A stretch of DNA of 10,676 bases from Bradyrhizobium sp. (GCA_028290305.1 JAQGKC010000388.1:1-10676), one strand, 5' to 3'. Positions 1 through 6,655 are shown, counted from the stretch's first letter. The notes: generated by a model not told the origin, from the sequence alone. A program made the numbers and translations.

Positions 1-134
1 ACCGCGACCAGCGCCCGGCCGGCGATCGAGGCGCGCGGCACGATCGGCGACAGATTGCGCGCCCTCGCCGGCACCTGGGGGCGCTCGCGTCCCAGATCCA
101 TCAACGGGCCATGTTGGTCGTCGGTTCTACTCAT
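1..134 (-). CDS. ftsX: Cell division protein FtsX, N-terminal fragment cut by the window edge
   Basis: FtsX is the membrane subunit of the FtsEX ABC-type complex, which links the FtsZ ring to peptidoglycan hydrolase activation at the division septum. Only the first 44 codons are inside the window; the permease helices lie beyond position 1. The start is the ATG at 134-132, which overlaps the 3' end of ftsE by 8 bp, so translational coupling is likely. The visible N-terminus begins MSRTDDQHGP and continues into a basic cytoplasmic stretch (LDLGRERPQ, then ARARNLSPIVPR) leading to SIAGRALVAV. From memory this matches the long cytoplasmic N-terminus of Bradyrhizobium-type FtsX. The identification relies mainly on that resemblance and on the position directly after ftsE. 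The fragment is too short to show a domain on its own. Confidence 0.85.
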   Translation of the reverse strand, partial: MSRTDDQHGPLMDLGRERPQVPARARNLSPIVPRASIAGRALVA

Positions 135-786
135 AGATATGCAACCGTCCCTGATGCAGCACCAGCCGCCGCGCTTCATACTGATCCATCAGCGTGATGT
201 CGTGGGTTGCGATAATCACCGCGGTGCCGGATTTATTCAGCTCGATGAACAGCCGCAACAAACGCCGCCCCAGCGTCGGATCGACGTTGCCGGTCGGCTC
301 ATCCGCCAGCAAGAGATGCGGCCGCGAGATCACGGCGCGGGCGATCGCGGCGCGCTGTTTTTCGCCACCGGACAGGACCGGCGGCAACGCATCCATCCGC
401 TCGCCGAGGCCCACCCATTTCAGGAGATCGATGACCTCCTTGCGATAGCTCGATTCGTCGCGGCCCATCACCCGGAACGGCAACGCGACGTTTTCGTAAG
501 TTGTCATGTGGTCGAGCAGGCGAAAGTCCTGCAGCACGATGCCGATCCGCTTCCGGAGGCCGGCAACTTCATCCTTGCTGAGCAGCGAGACGTCATGGCC
601 GAACAAATTGACCAGGCCACGGGTCGGCCGCAGCGACAAAAACAACAGCCTCAGCAGCGAGGTCTTGCCGGCGCCGGACGGGCCGGTGAGGAACTGGAAT
701 GAGTGCGCGGGGATCAGGAAACTAAGGTCGCGCAAAATCTCCGGGCCAAGCCCGTAACGCAATCCGACATTTTCGAACCGAACCAA
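127..786 (-). CDS. ftsE: Cell division ATP-binding protein FtsE
   Basis: FtsE is the cytoplasmic ATPase of the FtsEX divisome complex; its ATP cycle drives FtsX and periplasmic amidase activation. The 219-residue protein has every ABC ATPase motif in order: Walker A GPSGAGKT (about 35-42), Q-loop Gln86, signature LSGGEKQR (138-145), Walker B LLLADEP (158-164) and the H-loop in ATHD (about 194). The length is usual for FtsE, and DFRLLDHMTTYENVALP is typical of the family. The start is a TTG at 786-784. No ATG gives the conserved MVRFENV N-terminus, and GGAG lies six bases upstream, which supports TTG. The stop overlaps the ftsX start, so the two form an operon. The gene diverges from the zinc-ribbon gene at 961. 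FtsE is distinguished from generic LolD-like ATPases by the ftsX neighbour and the sequence between motifs. Confidence 0.96.
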   Translation of the reverse strand: MVRFENVGLRYGLGPEILRDLSFLIPAHSFQFLTGPSGAGKTSLLRLLFLSLRPTRGLVNLFGHDVSLLSKDEVAGLRKRIGIVLQDFRLLDHMTTYENVALPFRVMGRDESSYRKEVIDLLKWVGLGERMDALPPVLSGGEKQRAAIARAVISRPHLLLADEPTGNVDPTLGRRLLRLFIELNKSGTAVIIATHDITLMDQYEARRLVLHQGRLHIYE

Positions 787-960
787 GCTCAGCTCCGTTC
801 GATGTGGGGCACGACCGGCAACCTGAAACCGAAGGCCCGCGGCTCGCTGGTTTCACTGTGGCTGCGAACCAGACAAAATGGTTGTGCTTCGGTTATGGTT
901 TCCGATTCGTTAACGGTCGCCTTGTAGCATCTTGGCAGCGTCATTGTGGACATTGGTTCC
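787..960. other. Divergent intergenic region between ftsE and the zinc-ribbon gene
   Basis: This 174-bp stretch must hold the promoters for ftsEX (leftward) and, probably, for the zinc-ribbon gene and cpdR (rightward). I could not find a convincing -35/-10 pair on either strand. It contains several short inverted repeats that share arms: TGAAACC (824-830) with GGTTTCA (849-855), AACCGAAG (827-834) with CTTCGGTT (887-894), and CTGGTT (847-852) with AACCAG (867-872). They could be competing hairpins or chance. One TTAA half-site at about 910-913 has no partner at CtrA spacing. Confidence 0.4.
793..796 (-). promoter_or_regulatory. Ribosome binding site supporting the TTG start of ftsE
   Basis: On the minus strand GGAG (796-793) is followed by six bases and then the TTG start at 786-784. 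The spacing is ideal for a Shine-Dalgarno site and supports initiation at this rare codon. Confidence 0.65.
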
Positions 961-1830
961 ATGCACATCGTTTGCCCCCATTGTACAACTTCCTATGCCA
1001 TTGATCTGGCTACCTTGGGCGTGGCCGGCCGTACCGTCCGCTGTTCCCGTTGCAGGGAGGTCTGGCTGGCGCGGCCGCAGGACGCGATCGATGTCGCAGC
1101 TTCGGTGCCTGCGATGGCGGAAGCCGGCAAACAGGCCTCCGATCAGGATGCCGCTGCGGAATGGGAAGCCCTCGCGCGCGAGGATGACGGGCAGCAAACT
1201 CCTGTCGTCGACAGCCCTTCGATAGCGGGCGACTGGGCGGCTGACGGCGACAGTTCGCACACTGAGCCCGACTGGCCGGTGATCGCTCGGAGCGATGGAC
1301 AGGACACCGGGGCCGCGCGTCCGCGGCGCCTGTCGTGGTTCCCCAATCCATTCAAATCGCCGGCGTCGTCCCGAGCGCCGGGCAAGCCATCTGTCGGCCT
1401 CTCCACGGTCTGCGCCGCCATGGGCGCGCTGGTGCTGGGGCTGATCATCTGGCGCGTCGATGTCGTGCGGCTGCTGCCGCAGACCGCCACGTTCTACAAA
1501 ATGGTCGGCCTGGAGGTGAACCTGCGCGGGCTCATGTTCAAGGACGTGAAGATCACCAGCGAAACCGTGGAAGGCAAACCGGTACTGGTGATCGAGGGCG
1601 TGATAACAGGCGAAACACGCAAGCCGGTCGAATTGCCGCGGCTGCGCTTCAGTGTTCGCGACGCGCAAGGCGCCGAGATTTACGCCTGGAATGCGGTATT
1701 GGAACAGCCGGTGCTGAAGCCGGGCGAACGAGCCTGGTTCAAGTCGCGGCTGGCTTCGCCGCCGCCGGAGGCGCGCAATATCGATATACGCTTCTTCAAC
1801 AAGCGGGATATCGCTGCCGGTAATGTATAA
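961..1830 (+). CDS. MJ0042-type zinc-ribbon, single-pass membrane protein of unknown function
   Basis: The 289-residue protein starts with a small zinc ribbon: CPHC (Cys5, Cys8) and CSRC (Cys28, Cys31), with the context TVRCSRCREVW typical of the MJ0042/zinc-ribbon_5 family. An acidic, low-complexity linker follows (about 40-140). One hydrophobic helix (about 146-165) leads to a C-terminal domain of about 110 residues (VNLRGLMFKDVKI to the end) that looks like a DUF3426-style beta-sandwich. The likely layout is a cytoplasmic zinc ribbon, one membrane helix and a periplasmic domain; the topology is inferred. I chose ATG at 961 because it gives the family-like N-terminus MHIVCPHC; a GTG at 946 in the same frame would add five residues. 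The gene lies 39 bp upstream of cpdR on the same strand, so they are probably co-transcribed, and it diverges from ftsEX. Its role is unknown. Confidence 0.88.
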   Translation: MHIVCPHCTTSYAIDLATLGVAGRTVRCSRCREVWLARPQDAIDVAASVPAMAEAGKQASDQDAAAEWEALAREDDGQQTPVVDSPSIAGDWAADGDSSHTEPDWPVIARSDGQDTGAARPRRLSWFPNPFKSPASSRAPGKPSVGLSTVCAAMGALVLGLIIWRVDVVRLLPQTATFYKMVGLEVNLRGLMFKDVKITSETVEGKPVLVIEGVITGETRKPVELPRLRFSVRDAQGAEIYAWNAVLEQPVLKPGERAWFKSRLASPPPEARNIDIRFFNKRDIAAGNV

Positions 1831-1869
1831 ATTGAGCCATAGAGTCCTGCTTGCGAAAGACAGAGTTTC

Positions 1870-2247
1870 ATGCCGCGCGTACTGATTGCCGACGATGAAG
1901 ACTCCATGCGCACACTGGTGGCGCGCGCCATCGCCATGGATGGCCATGACATTGTCACCGCCGAAGACGGCGCCGAAGCGCTGGAGATCCTGAGCCGCGA
2001 ACAGGGCGCCTTCGATCTGCTGCTTACCGACATCCAGATGCCCGTGATGGACGGGATCGCGCTGGCGCTGACGGCGGCCCGCGATTTTCCGGAACTGACG
2101 ATTTTGCTGATGACGGGCTTTGCCGATCAGCGCGAACGCGCCTCGGGCCTCAACGCCATCGTGCATGACGTCGTCACAAAACCGTTTTCGGTCGCCGATA
2201 TCCGCGTCGCGGTAGCCGACGCGCTGGCGGCAAGGAAGAGCGGCTAG
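1870..2247 (+). CDS. cpdR: Single-domain response regulator, CpdR-like
   Basis: This 125-residue protein is a lone receiver (REC) domain with no output domain. The phosphorylation site is complete: acidic pocket Asp8-Asp9-Glu10, phosphoacceptor Asp54 in LLLTDIQMP, Thr82 in LLMTGFAD and Lys104 in VTKPF. In Caulobacter and Sinorhizobium, CpdR is the terminal receiver of the CckA-ChpT phosphorelay; when unphosphorylated it primes ClpXP for degradation of cell-cycle proteins. The segment from MDGIALAL through MTGFADQRERASGL to HDVVTKPFSVADIR is very like rhizobial CpdR, which is why I prefer this name over an anonymous CheY-like regulator. No strong Shine-Dalgarno site precedes the ATG; AGACAGAG lies just upstream. 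It ends in a convergent region facing the TIGR02302 gene and probably shares a transcript with the zinc-ribbon gene. The assignment to CpdR rests on sequence resemblance only. Confidence 0.82.
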   Translation: MPRVLIADDEDSMRTLVARAIAMDGHDIVTAEDGAEALEILSREQGAFDLLLTDIQMPVMDGIALALTAARDFPELTILLMTGFADQRERASGLNAIVHDVVTKPFSVADIRVAVADALAARKSG

Positions 2248-2332
2248 CGGGCAGCTGCAACTTTCTTGCAATTTGCGTTATTCGGGCGAGCGACCGAAGG
2301 AATGCGATGCGCCGCGTCACATAGAGCCGTCA

Positions 2333-2428
2333 GACTCCGGGAAAGCGGAGTATCCAGTAATCACCGACGTGCATGAGATTCTTTGGCGCTCTGAATACTG
2401 GATCACCCGCTTTCGCTTTCGCGGGTGA
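2333..2428. repeat. REP-like palindromic intergenic element
   Basis: The region between the convergent genes contains nested inverted repeats: ACTCCG (2334-2339) with CGGAGT (2346-2351); ATCCAGTA (2352-2359) with TACTGGAT (2396-2403); and TCACCCGC (2403-2410) with GCGGGTGA (2421-2428). The ATACTGGATCACCCGC...GCGGGTGA arrangement resembles, from memory, a short palindromic repeat that occurs many times between genes in Bradyrhizobium genomes. Only one copy is in this window, so its repetitive nature is inferred. The left part of the intergenic space (2248-2332) holds nothing I can identify. Confidence 0.6.
2403..2428. terminator. Hairpin, probable bidirectional terminator between convergent genes
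   Basis: TCACCCGC and GCGGGTGA form a perfect 8-bp GC-rich stem around a 10-base loop (2411-2420). It lies between the ends of cpdR (2247) and the TIGR02302 gene (2441), where a terminator working in both directions would be expected. There is no clear T-tract on either side, so Rho-independent function is uncertain. Confidence 0.45.
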
Positions 2429-2440
2429 CGACAACCTGTA

Positions 2441-5005
2441 TCAATAATCCTTCAGCAGCCGCTCGATGTAATCGAGTTCGGTTTGCGAGCGCTGCGGGTC
2501 GGCAAGGCGGCGGCGAAGTTCTTCCAGAATCCGGCGAACCCTCTGCACGTCGATTTCGCCGGGAATCTTCACCGTGAGATCGTCGCCGAACTCGCGCCCG
2601 TGCAACGGCCGTCCGAGCGGATCGCTCTGATTGCCGCCACTCTGCTGCCGGCCGGCGCGATTGCCTGGGCCGTCGCCCTGTCCTTCGCCATCGCCCTGCT
2701 GCATCGCCTCTGCGAGACTCTGGGCACCCTTGCGCATCGCGTCCAGCGCCCGGCCTTGCGAATCCACCGCGCCATCCGCGTTGCCTTCGCCGAGCTTGCT
2801 GCCGGCGTCATCCATCGCGCTGTCCGCATCGCCGAGGCCGTCCTCACCATCGCCTTGCTGCTGATCGCCGTCCTGACCTTGTCCCTGTTGGCCCTGCTGA
2901 CCCTTCTCGCCACGCTGGCCCTGTCCCATGCCGCGCTTGGCGAGTTCCTGCTGCAATTTCTTGAGCCGGTCGCGCAGGCCCTGCTGATCTTGCTGCAGAT
3001 CGCCCATGGTCTGATCGCCCTGCTTGCCGCGCATGCGATCACGCCGCGAGTCCTGGCCCTGCTTGAAGGTCTTGTCGCGCAATTGCTGCTGCTTGCGGAT
3101 CATGTCGCCAAGCTCGTTGAGCGCCTGTTCCATGTCGCCGTCGCCGGACTGGCCGGGCTGCGCCATCTGCAGATTTTCCAGCATCTCCTGCAGTTGCTCG
3201 AGCAATTGCTTGGCGGCATCCTTGTCGCCGGAACGCGACAGGCGCTCCATGCGCTCGATCATGTTGTTGAGATCCTGCTGGCGCATCACCCTGGTATTGG
3301 GATCGAGCGGCCGCGCCAATTGCTGCGGATTGTTGCGCATCTGTTCGGCGAGCTGGCGCATGAAATTATCCAGCGCCGCGCGCAGATCATCGGTGAGCTT
3401 CTTGATCTCTTCGTCGCTGGCGCCGCGTTCCAGCGCCTGCTTGAGTGCGTCCTGCGCCGCCCGCAAGGCCTTGTCCACATCGGTAATGTTGCCATCCTCG
3501 ATGGTGACGGCCAGCGCCCAAAGGCTGGCGACGACCTCGCGCATCGCGTCATCGGTGCGGGCGGCCTCTAGCTGCCGCGCGACGCTGTACAGTCCGAGAT
3601 ATTGCCCGGCTTCCGGCATGAACATTTCCGGTGCGATCATCATCGCATCGAGCGCCGCATAGACTTGCGAATTCTGGTTGGCGTCGAGCACCAGAATGCG
3701 GCGCTGCTCGATCAGCGCCCGCGCCAGGGGCTTGGTGAACAACCGCTCCGGAAGCCGCATGTTGAACGGCTCACTGCGGCCCACATTGCCGGCCTCGTCT
3801 TTTGCTGTCAGGGTCAGCGTGACGTCGGCGCCGGCATAGGGGTCTTCGCTAAGATCCTTGACGGTCTGCCCAACGCCATTGCGGGTCCGCGCATTCGGAA
3901 GCACCAGCGGGAATTGCGGCGCATCGAACAACGGCCGTGGCTCGGCATTACCTTTCGGCGCGTCACTGGGGCGGACTGCAAAATGCGCCTGCGCTTCGGT
4001 GACGCCGTAATCATCCTCGATCTTATAGGACATCTGCAGCGAGCCGCGGGCCTGACGCTCCGGATCTTTGGCAAGCGCGATGGTCGGAACCCGGTCGGGA
4101 ATGGCGCCGAATTTCCATTGCGGCTGACCGGAGGGCGCGCGGACATGTGCCGTGCCATCGCCGGCGATGGTGAAATGCCGCTCATTGGTGCCTTTAGGCG
4201 CCTGCTCGGTCGGCACGGCTTCGGTCACGCCGCCAGTGGCCGCCACATCGAGGCTGCCGCCACTCGAGCGCACAATCAGGGTGCTGCCCGCCGGGACCGG
4301 CAGCGGACCGGCGACGGGCACGGCGGCTTCCTTGTTCGCCGCCGACAGGATGATCGGAGGCTTGCCGGTGTAAAGCGGCGGCGTCACCCAGGCATCGACC
4401 CTGATATTGGCTGGCGACAGCACGCCGTTCCAGTCGAACGCCGCCTCGGTGCGCATCATGCGCTCGTCGCCCGCCGCCACATAGGCCGCAACCATCAACA
4501 CCGCGACCAGCGCGCGCAGCGCCCAGGGATCGTGGATTGCAAGCCGCGGTGACGGCAGGCCGGCGCGGATGCGCTTGATCGACGCCAATGTGCGCTCGCG
4601 CTGTGCCTGCCACAGCGCCCGTGCGACGGGATCCTGCGTGACCAGCGTATCGGTGAGCGCGGTCGCCGGGCGATGGCGGATGCCCGTGCCATGGTCGAGC
4701 CGGCTGAGCGCCTCTTCGCGGCTTGGCCAGCGAAACCGGAGCAGCGGAAACAGGGATCCCAGCGCCAGCAGTACGAACAGACCGAGCCCGACGGCGCGCG
4801 CGACAAACGGCAGCGCCAGCCACAGTCCGGCCCAGGACACCACCAGAAACAGCCCCACGACACTCAGCAACCGCGCCAGATGCGGCCAGCTTCGCTCCCA
4901 CGCGATCGCATATTTTGCTCGCTGCAGGGCTTGTATCAGCCGCAGCCGCGAAACGGCATCGGGGTCGCGCATTGGCTCTGGTGAGTCGGGGGTGGCGCCG
5001 CTCAA
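2441..5005 (-). CDS. TIGR02302 family (DUF4175) membrane protein, function unknown
   Basis: This 854-residue protein has two N-terminal membrane helices (about 44-66 and 70-90), a third at about 161-179, a long probably periplasmic region and a helical Gln/Met-rich C-terminal half. The part at about 690-722 is nearly pure Gln, Gly and Asp (runs such as GQQGQQGQGQDG). The tail VQRVRRILEELRRRLADP with ERLLKDY is well ordered and typical of the family. TIGR02302 is an alphaproteobacterial family with no established function. The TTG start at 5005-5003 has a good Shine-Dalgarno site (GGAGA, then five bases); the ATG at codon 12 (4972) is the alternative. In relatives I recall this gene following lysA on the same strand; here 2.6 kb with three opposite-strand genes separates them. 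It faces cpdR convergently. Confidence 0.9.
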   Translation of the reverse strand: MSGATPDSPEPMRDPDAVSRLRLIQALQRAKYAIAWERSWPHLARLLSVVGLFLVVSWAGLWLALPFVARAVGLGLFVLLALGSLFPLLRFRWPSREEALSRLDHGTGIRHRPATALTDTLVTQDPVARALWQAQRERTLASIKRIRAGLPSPRLAIHDPWALRALVAVLMVAAYVAAGDERMMRTEAAFDWNGVLSPANIRVDAWVTPPLYTGKPPIILSAANKEAAVPVAGPLPVPAGSTLIVRSSGGSLDVAATGGVTEAVPTEQAPKGTNERHFTIAGDGTAHVRAPSGQPQWKFGAIPDRVPTIALAKDPERQARGSLQMSYKIEDDYGVTEAQAHFAVRPSDAPKGNAEPRPLFDAPQFPLVLPNARTRNGVGQTVKDLSEDPYAGADVTLTLTAKDEAGNVGRSEPFNMRLPERLFTKPLARALIEQRRILVLDANQNSQVYAALDAMMIAPEMFMPEAGQYLGLYSVARQLEAARTDDAMREVVASLWALAVTIEDGNITDVDKALRAAQDALKQALERGASDEEIKKLTDDLRAALDNFMRQLAEQMRNNPQQLARPLDPNTRVMRQQDLNNMIERMERLSRSGDKDAAKQLLEQLQEMLENLQMAQPGQSGDGDMEQALNELGDMIRKQQQLRDKTFKQGQDSRRDRMRGKQGDQTMGDLQQDQQGLRDRLKKLQQELAKRGMGQGQRGEKGQQGQQGQGQDGDQQQGDGEDGLGDADSAMDDAGSKLGEGNADGAVDSQGRALDAMRKGAQSLAEAMQQGDGEGQGDGPGNRAGRQQSGGNQSDPLGRPLHGREFGDDLTVKIPGEIDVQRVRRILEELRRRLADPQRSQTELDYIERLLKDY

Positions 5006-5010
5006 TAAAC

Positions 5011-5015
5011 TCTCC
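5011..5015 (-). promoter_or_regulatory. Ribosome binding site supporting the TTG start of the TIGR02302 gene
   Basis: On the minus strand GGAGA (5015-5011) is followed by GTTTA and then the TTG start at 5005-5003. The strength and spacing favour TTG over the internal ATG at 4972-4970. Confidence 0.6.
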
Positions 5016-5017
5016 GG

Positions 5018-5082
5018 GGGTTACCGAAACAGCACACTAGCACAACGGCGGCAATGAGGCACCCGTTCCGTAGCGGTAACCC
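5018..5082. repeat. Perfect 9-bp inverted repeat in a divergent intergenic region
   Basis: GGGTTACCG (5018-5026) and CGGTAACCC (5074-5082) are exact reverse complements 47 bp apart. They lie in the 164-bp gap between the divergent TIGR02302 and decarboxylase genes, the left arm just upstream of the TIGR02302 ribosome binding site. They could be a regulator's operator, arms of an mRNA structure or chance; nothing here decides. Confidence 0.4.
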
Positions 5083-5111
5083 ACACTCCGAAACACGCAT
5101 AACACGAAGGC

Positions 5112-5140
5112 GTGACTGCGGGGCGGCGACCTCGTAAACG
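5112..5140 (+). promoter_or_regulatory. Weak sigma70-like promoter candidate for the decarboxylase gene
   Basis: GTGACT (5112-5117) matches the -35 consensus at four of six bases and TAAACG (5135-5140) matches the -10 at three of six, with an ideal 17-bp spacer. It ends 29 bp before the ATG at 5170. The match is weak and is listed only as the best candidate in this gap. Confidence 0.2.
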
Positions 5141-5169
5141 TTTGATCTCATCCCACGGAAGGAAATGTC

Positions 5170-5550
5170 ATGGACCAGAAGACGCACGACAAGGGACTGG
5201 AAATTCGGAAAGCCGTGCTGGGCGAGGCCTACGTCACCAACGCCCTGAAAAGCGCCGACGATTTCAACAAGCCGTTCCAGGAACTGATCACCGAATATTG
5301 CTGGGGGGCGGTGTGGGGACGAGAGGAACTGCCGCGCAAGACCCGCAGCATGCTCAATCTTGCCATGATTTCGATCCTCAACCGGCCCCATGAGCTGCGG
5401 GCGCATATCAAAGGTGCGCTGGTCAACGGCGTGACCAAGGACGAGATTCGCGAAATCTTCATGCAAGTGGCGATCTATGCCGGCGTGCCCGCGGGCGTCG
5501 ACAGCTTCCGCATCGCGCGCGAAGTGTTCGCTGAAATCGACAAAGGCTGA
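5170..5550 (+). CDS. Carboxymuconolactone decarboxylase family protein (PcaC type)
   Basis: The 126-residue protein aligns along its whole length with PcaC, which decarboxylates 4-carboxymuconolactone in the protocatechuate branch of the beta-ketoadipate pathway. Shared features are RKAVLG near the N-terminus, DFNKPFQELIT (about 31-41), the WG..W.R..LPR.TRS pattern (45-60), a His in ELRAHIKGA (His79) and NGVTKDEI (86-93). The PcaC motif YCG before PA is YAG here (Ala104). No other pca gene is nearby, so the substrate may differ, and I give no symbol. The start is well supported: GGAAGGAAA ends four bases before the ATG. The next gene, a hydroxyacid dehydrogenase, begins 11 bp after the stop, so the pair is probably an operon. 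Some family members are instead AhpD-like peroxidases, but the CxxC they need is absent. Confidence 0.85.
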   Translation: MDQKTHDKGLEIRKAVLGEAYVTNALKSADDFNKPFQELITEYCWGAVWGREELPRKTRSMLNLAMISILNRPHELRAHIKGALVNGVTKDEIREIFMQVAIYAGVPAGVDSFRIAREVFAEIDKG

Positions 5551-5561
5551 GGCGCAGCATC

Positions 5562-6461
5562 ATGGACATCGGATTCATCGGCTTGGGAAAGATGGGCTTT
5601 CCTATGGCCCGCCGCCTGGTCGAGGCCAAGCATCAACTTGTCGTCTTCGATCAGCGCAAGGAGGCCGTCGACAAGCTCGTAGCGCTTGGCGCGCAGGCCG
5701 CGTCGTCACCGAAAGAAGTCGCCGACCGCGCCGAGACCGTGCTGGCGAGCCTGCCGTCGCTGCAGGCTTCGCTCGAGGTCGCGACCGGAAAAAACGGCGT
5801 GATCGAAGGCAAGCGCGTCAAGCGCTTCGTCGATCTCTCCACCGTTGGATCGCATATGGCGGTGCGGATTCACGATCTGCTGGCGCAACACAACATCGTG
5901 CAGCTCGACAGTCCCGTCAGCGGTGGTGTCGGCGGCGCCGAAAAGGGAACGCTCGCCGTCATGGTGTCGGGCCCGGAAGTGGATTTCGAGGCGGTGAAAG
6001 CCGCGCTCGACGTCATCGGCAAGGTGTTCTTCATCGGCGAGAAACCCGGCTCGGCGCAGACCATGAAGCTTGCGAACAATCTGCTGTCGGCCACCGCCGT
6101 GGTCGCGACATCAGAGGCTGTGGTGATGGGCGTCAAATCGGGTCTCGACGCAAACGTCATGATCGACGTCATCAACGCCGGCTCGGGCATGAACACCGCA
6201 AGCCGCGACAAGTTTCCCCGCTCGATCCTGCCGCGCACATTCGATTTCGGCTTCGCCACCGGGCTGATGGTGAAGGATGTGCGGCTCTGCCTCGAAGAAG
6301 CCAAGGCACTGGGGCTATCGATGGAGGTCGCCGAGGCGGTCGGGCGGCTGTGGGAAGTGGTGATCCGCGAAATGGGCGCGGAGTCCGATTTCACCTCCGC
6401 GATCAAGCCGATTGAAAAGGCGGCGGGCGTGGTGGTCGGAGGGACCAAGGCAAAAGCTTAA
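5562..6461 (+). CDS. NAD(P)-dependent beta-hydroxyacid dehydrogenase, 3-hydroxyisobutyrate dehydrogenase family
   Basis: Members of this family oxidise beta-hydroxyacids such as 3-hydroxyisobutyrate, or reduce tartronate semialdehyde, with NAD(P). The 299-residue protein has the N-terminal Rossmann signature GLGKMG (Gly7, Gly9, Gly12), the substrate-binding motif DSPVSGG (116-122) with GGAEKGTL after it, and the catalytic region GSAQTMKLANN with Lys169 and an Asn at 172-173. The second beta strand ends VVFDQR; Asp30 suggests a preference for NAD over NADP, which is inference. The all-alpha C-terminal domain is complete. It follows the PcaC-like gene by 11 bp and is probably co-transcribed. 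The true substrate is unknown: a mmsB-type valine-pathway role, a GarR-type role or a step linked to its neighbour are all possible. Length and motifs show no defect. Confidence 0.9.
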   Translation: MDIGFIGLGKMGFPMARRLVEAKHQLVVFDQRKEAVDKLVALGAQAASSPKEVADRAETVLASLPSLQASLEVATGKNGVIEGKRVKRFVDLSTVGSHMAVRIHDLLAQHNIVQLDSPVSGGVGGAEKGTLAVMVSGPEVDFEAVKAALDVIGKVFFIGEKPGSAQTMKLANNLLSATAVVATSEAVVMGVKSGLDANVMIDVINAGSGMNTASRDKFPRSILPRTFDFGFATGLMVKDVRLCLEEAKALGLSMEVAEAVGRLWEVVIREMGAESDFTSAIKPIEKAAGVVVGGTKAKA

Positions 6462-6504
6462 GTTCCGTCCTTGCGGCCAAACGAGCGCTTATTCCCCTTC
6501 TCTC

Positions 6505-6526
6505 CCCTCTCCCTTGCGGGAGAGGG
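6505..6526. repeat. Perfect 9-bp hairpin after the dehydrogenase gene, possible terminator
   Basis: CCCTCTCCC (6505-6513) and GGGAGAGGG (6518-6526) pair perfectly around a TTGC loop, followed by TGTTT. It lies 43 bp after the dehydrogenase stop. From memory, CTCTCCC...GGGAGAGGG hairpins are a common intergenic repeat in rhizobia and other Proteobacteria, so this may be one copy. It could end the two-gene transcript, although the T-tract is short. The rest of the 194-bp gap (6462-6655) shows only a weaker hairpin, GGGAAC (6587-6592) with GTTCCC (6611-6616). Confidence 0.55.
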
Positions 6527-6641
6527 TGTTTAAGTGAACCTGCGCCCCTGACCCGGTTCAATCCCAGTGGCCCCCGCGGCATGGGAGGGAACCTAAGGGC
6601 GATTTCAGGTGTTCCCAGAAGAGCCAGTTCGATCCAGCTTC

Positions 6642-6647
6642 GGGGGA
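6642..6647 (+). promoter_or_regulatory. Ribosome binding site used to place the MDR start
   Basis: GGGGGA ends eight bases before the ATG at 6656 but only two before the ATG at 6650. The spacing favours 6656. Confidence 0.45.
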
Positions 6648-6655
6648 CGATGAAA

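Noticed and set aside
55..702. A 215-codon plus-strand open frame over ftsE
   Set aside because: All ABC ATPase motifs are on the minus strand. The plus-strand frame is a shadow.
909..925. A CtrA binding site upstream of the zinc-ribbon gene
   Set aside because: Only one TTAA half is present; the second half at the seven-base spacing reads CTTG. That is too weak to call.
910..2271. A 453-codon open frame antisense to the zinc-ribbon and cpdR genes
   Set aside because: The plus strand here encodes two recognisable protein families with intact motifs. The antisense frame is rich in Arg, His and Gln, shows no family motif and is expected in high-GC DNA.
2483..3571. A 362-codon Leu/Ala-rich open frame antisense to the TIGR02302 gene
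   Set aside because: It mirrors the Gln-rich codons of the real gene, since CAG reads as CTG on the other strand. That explains its false membrane-protein look.
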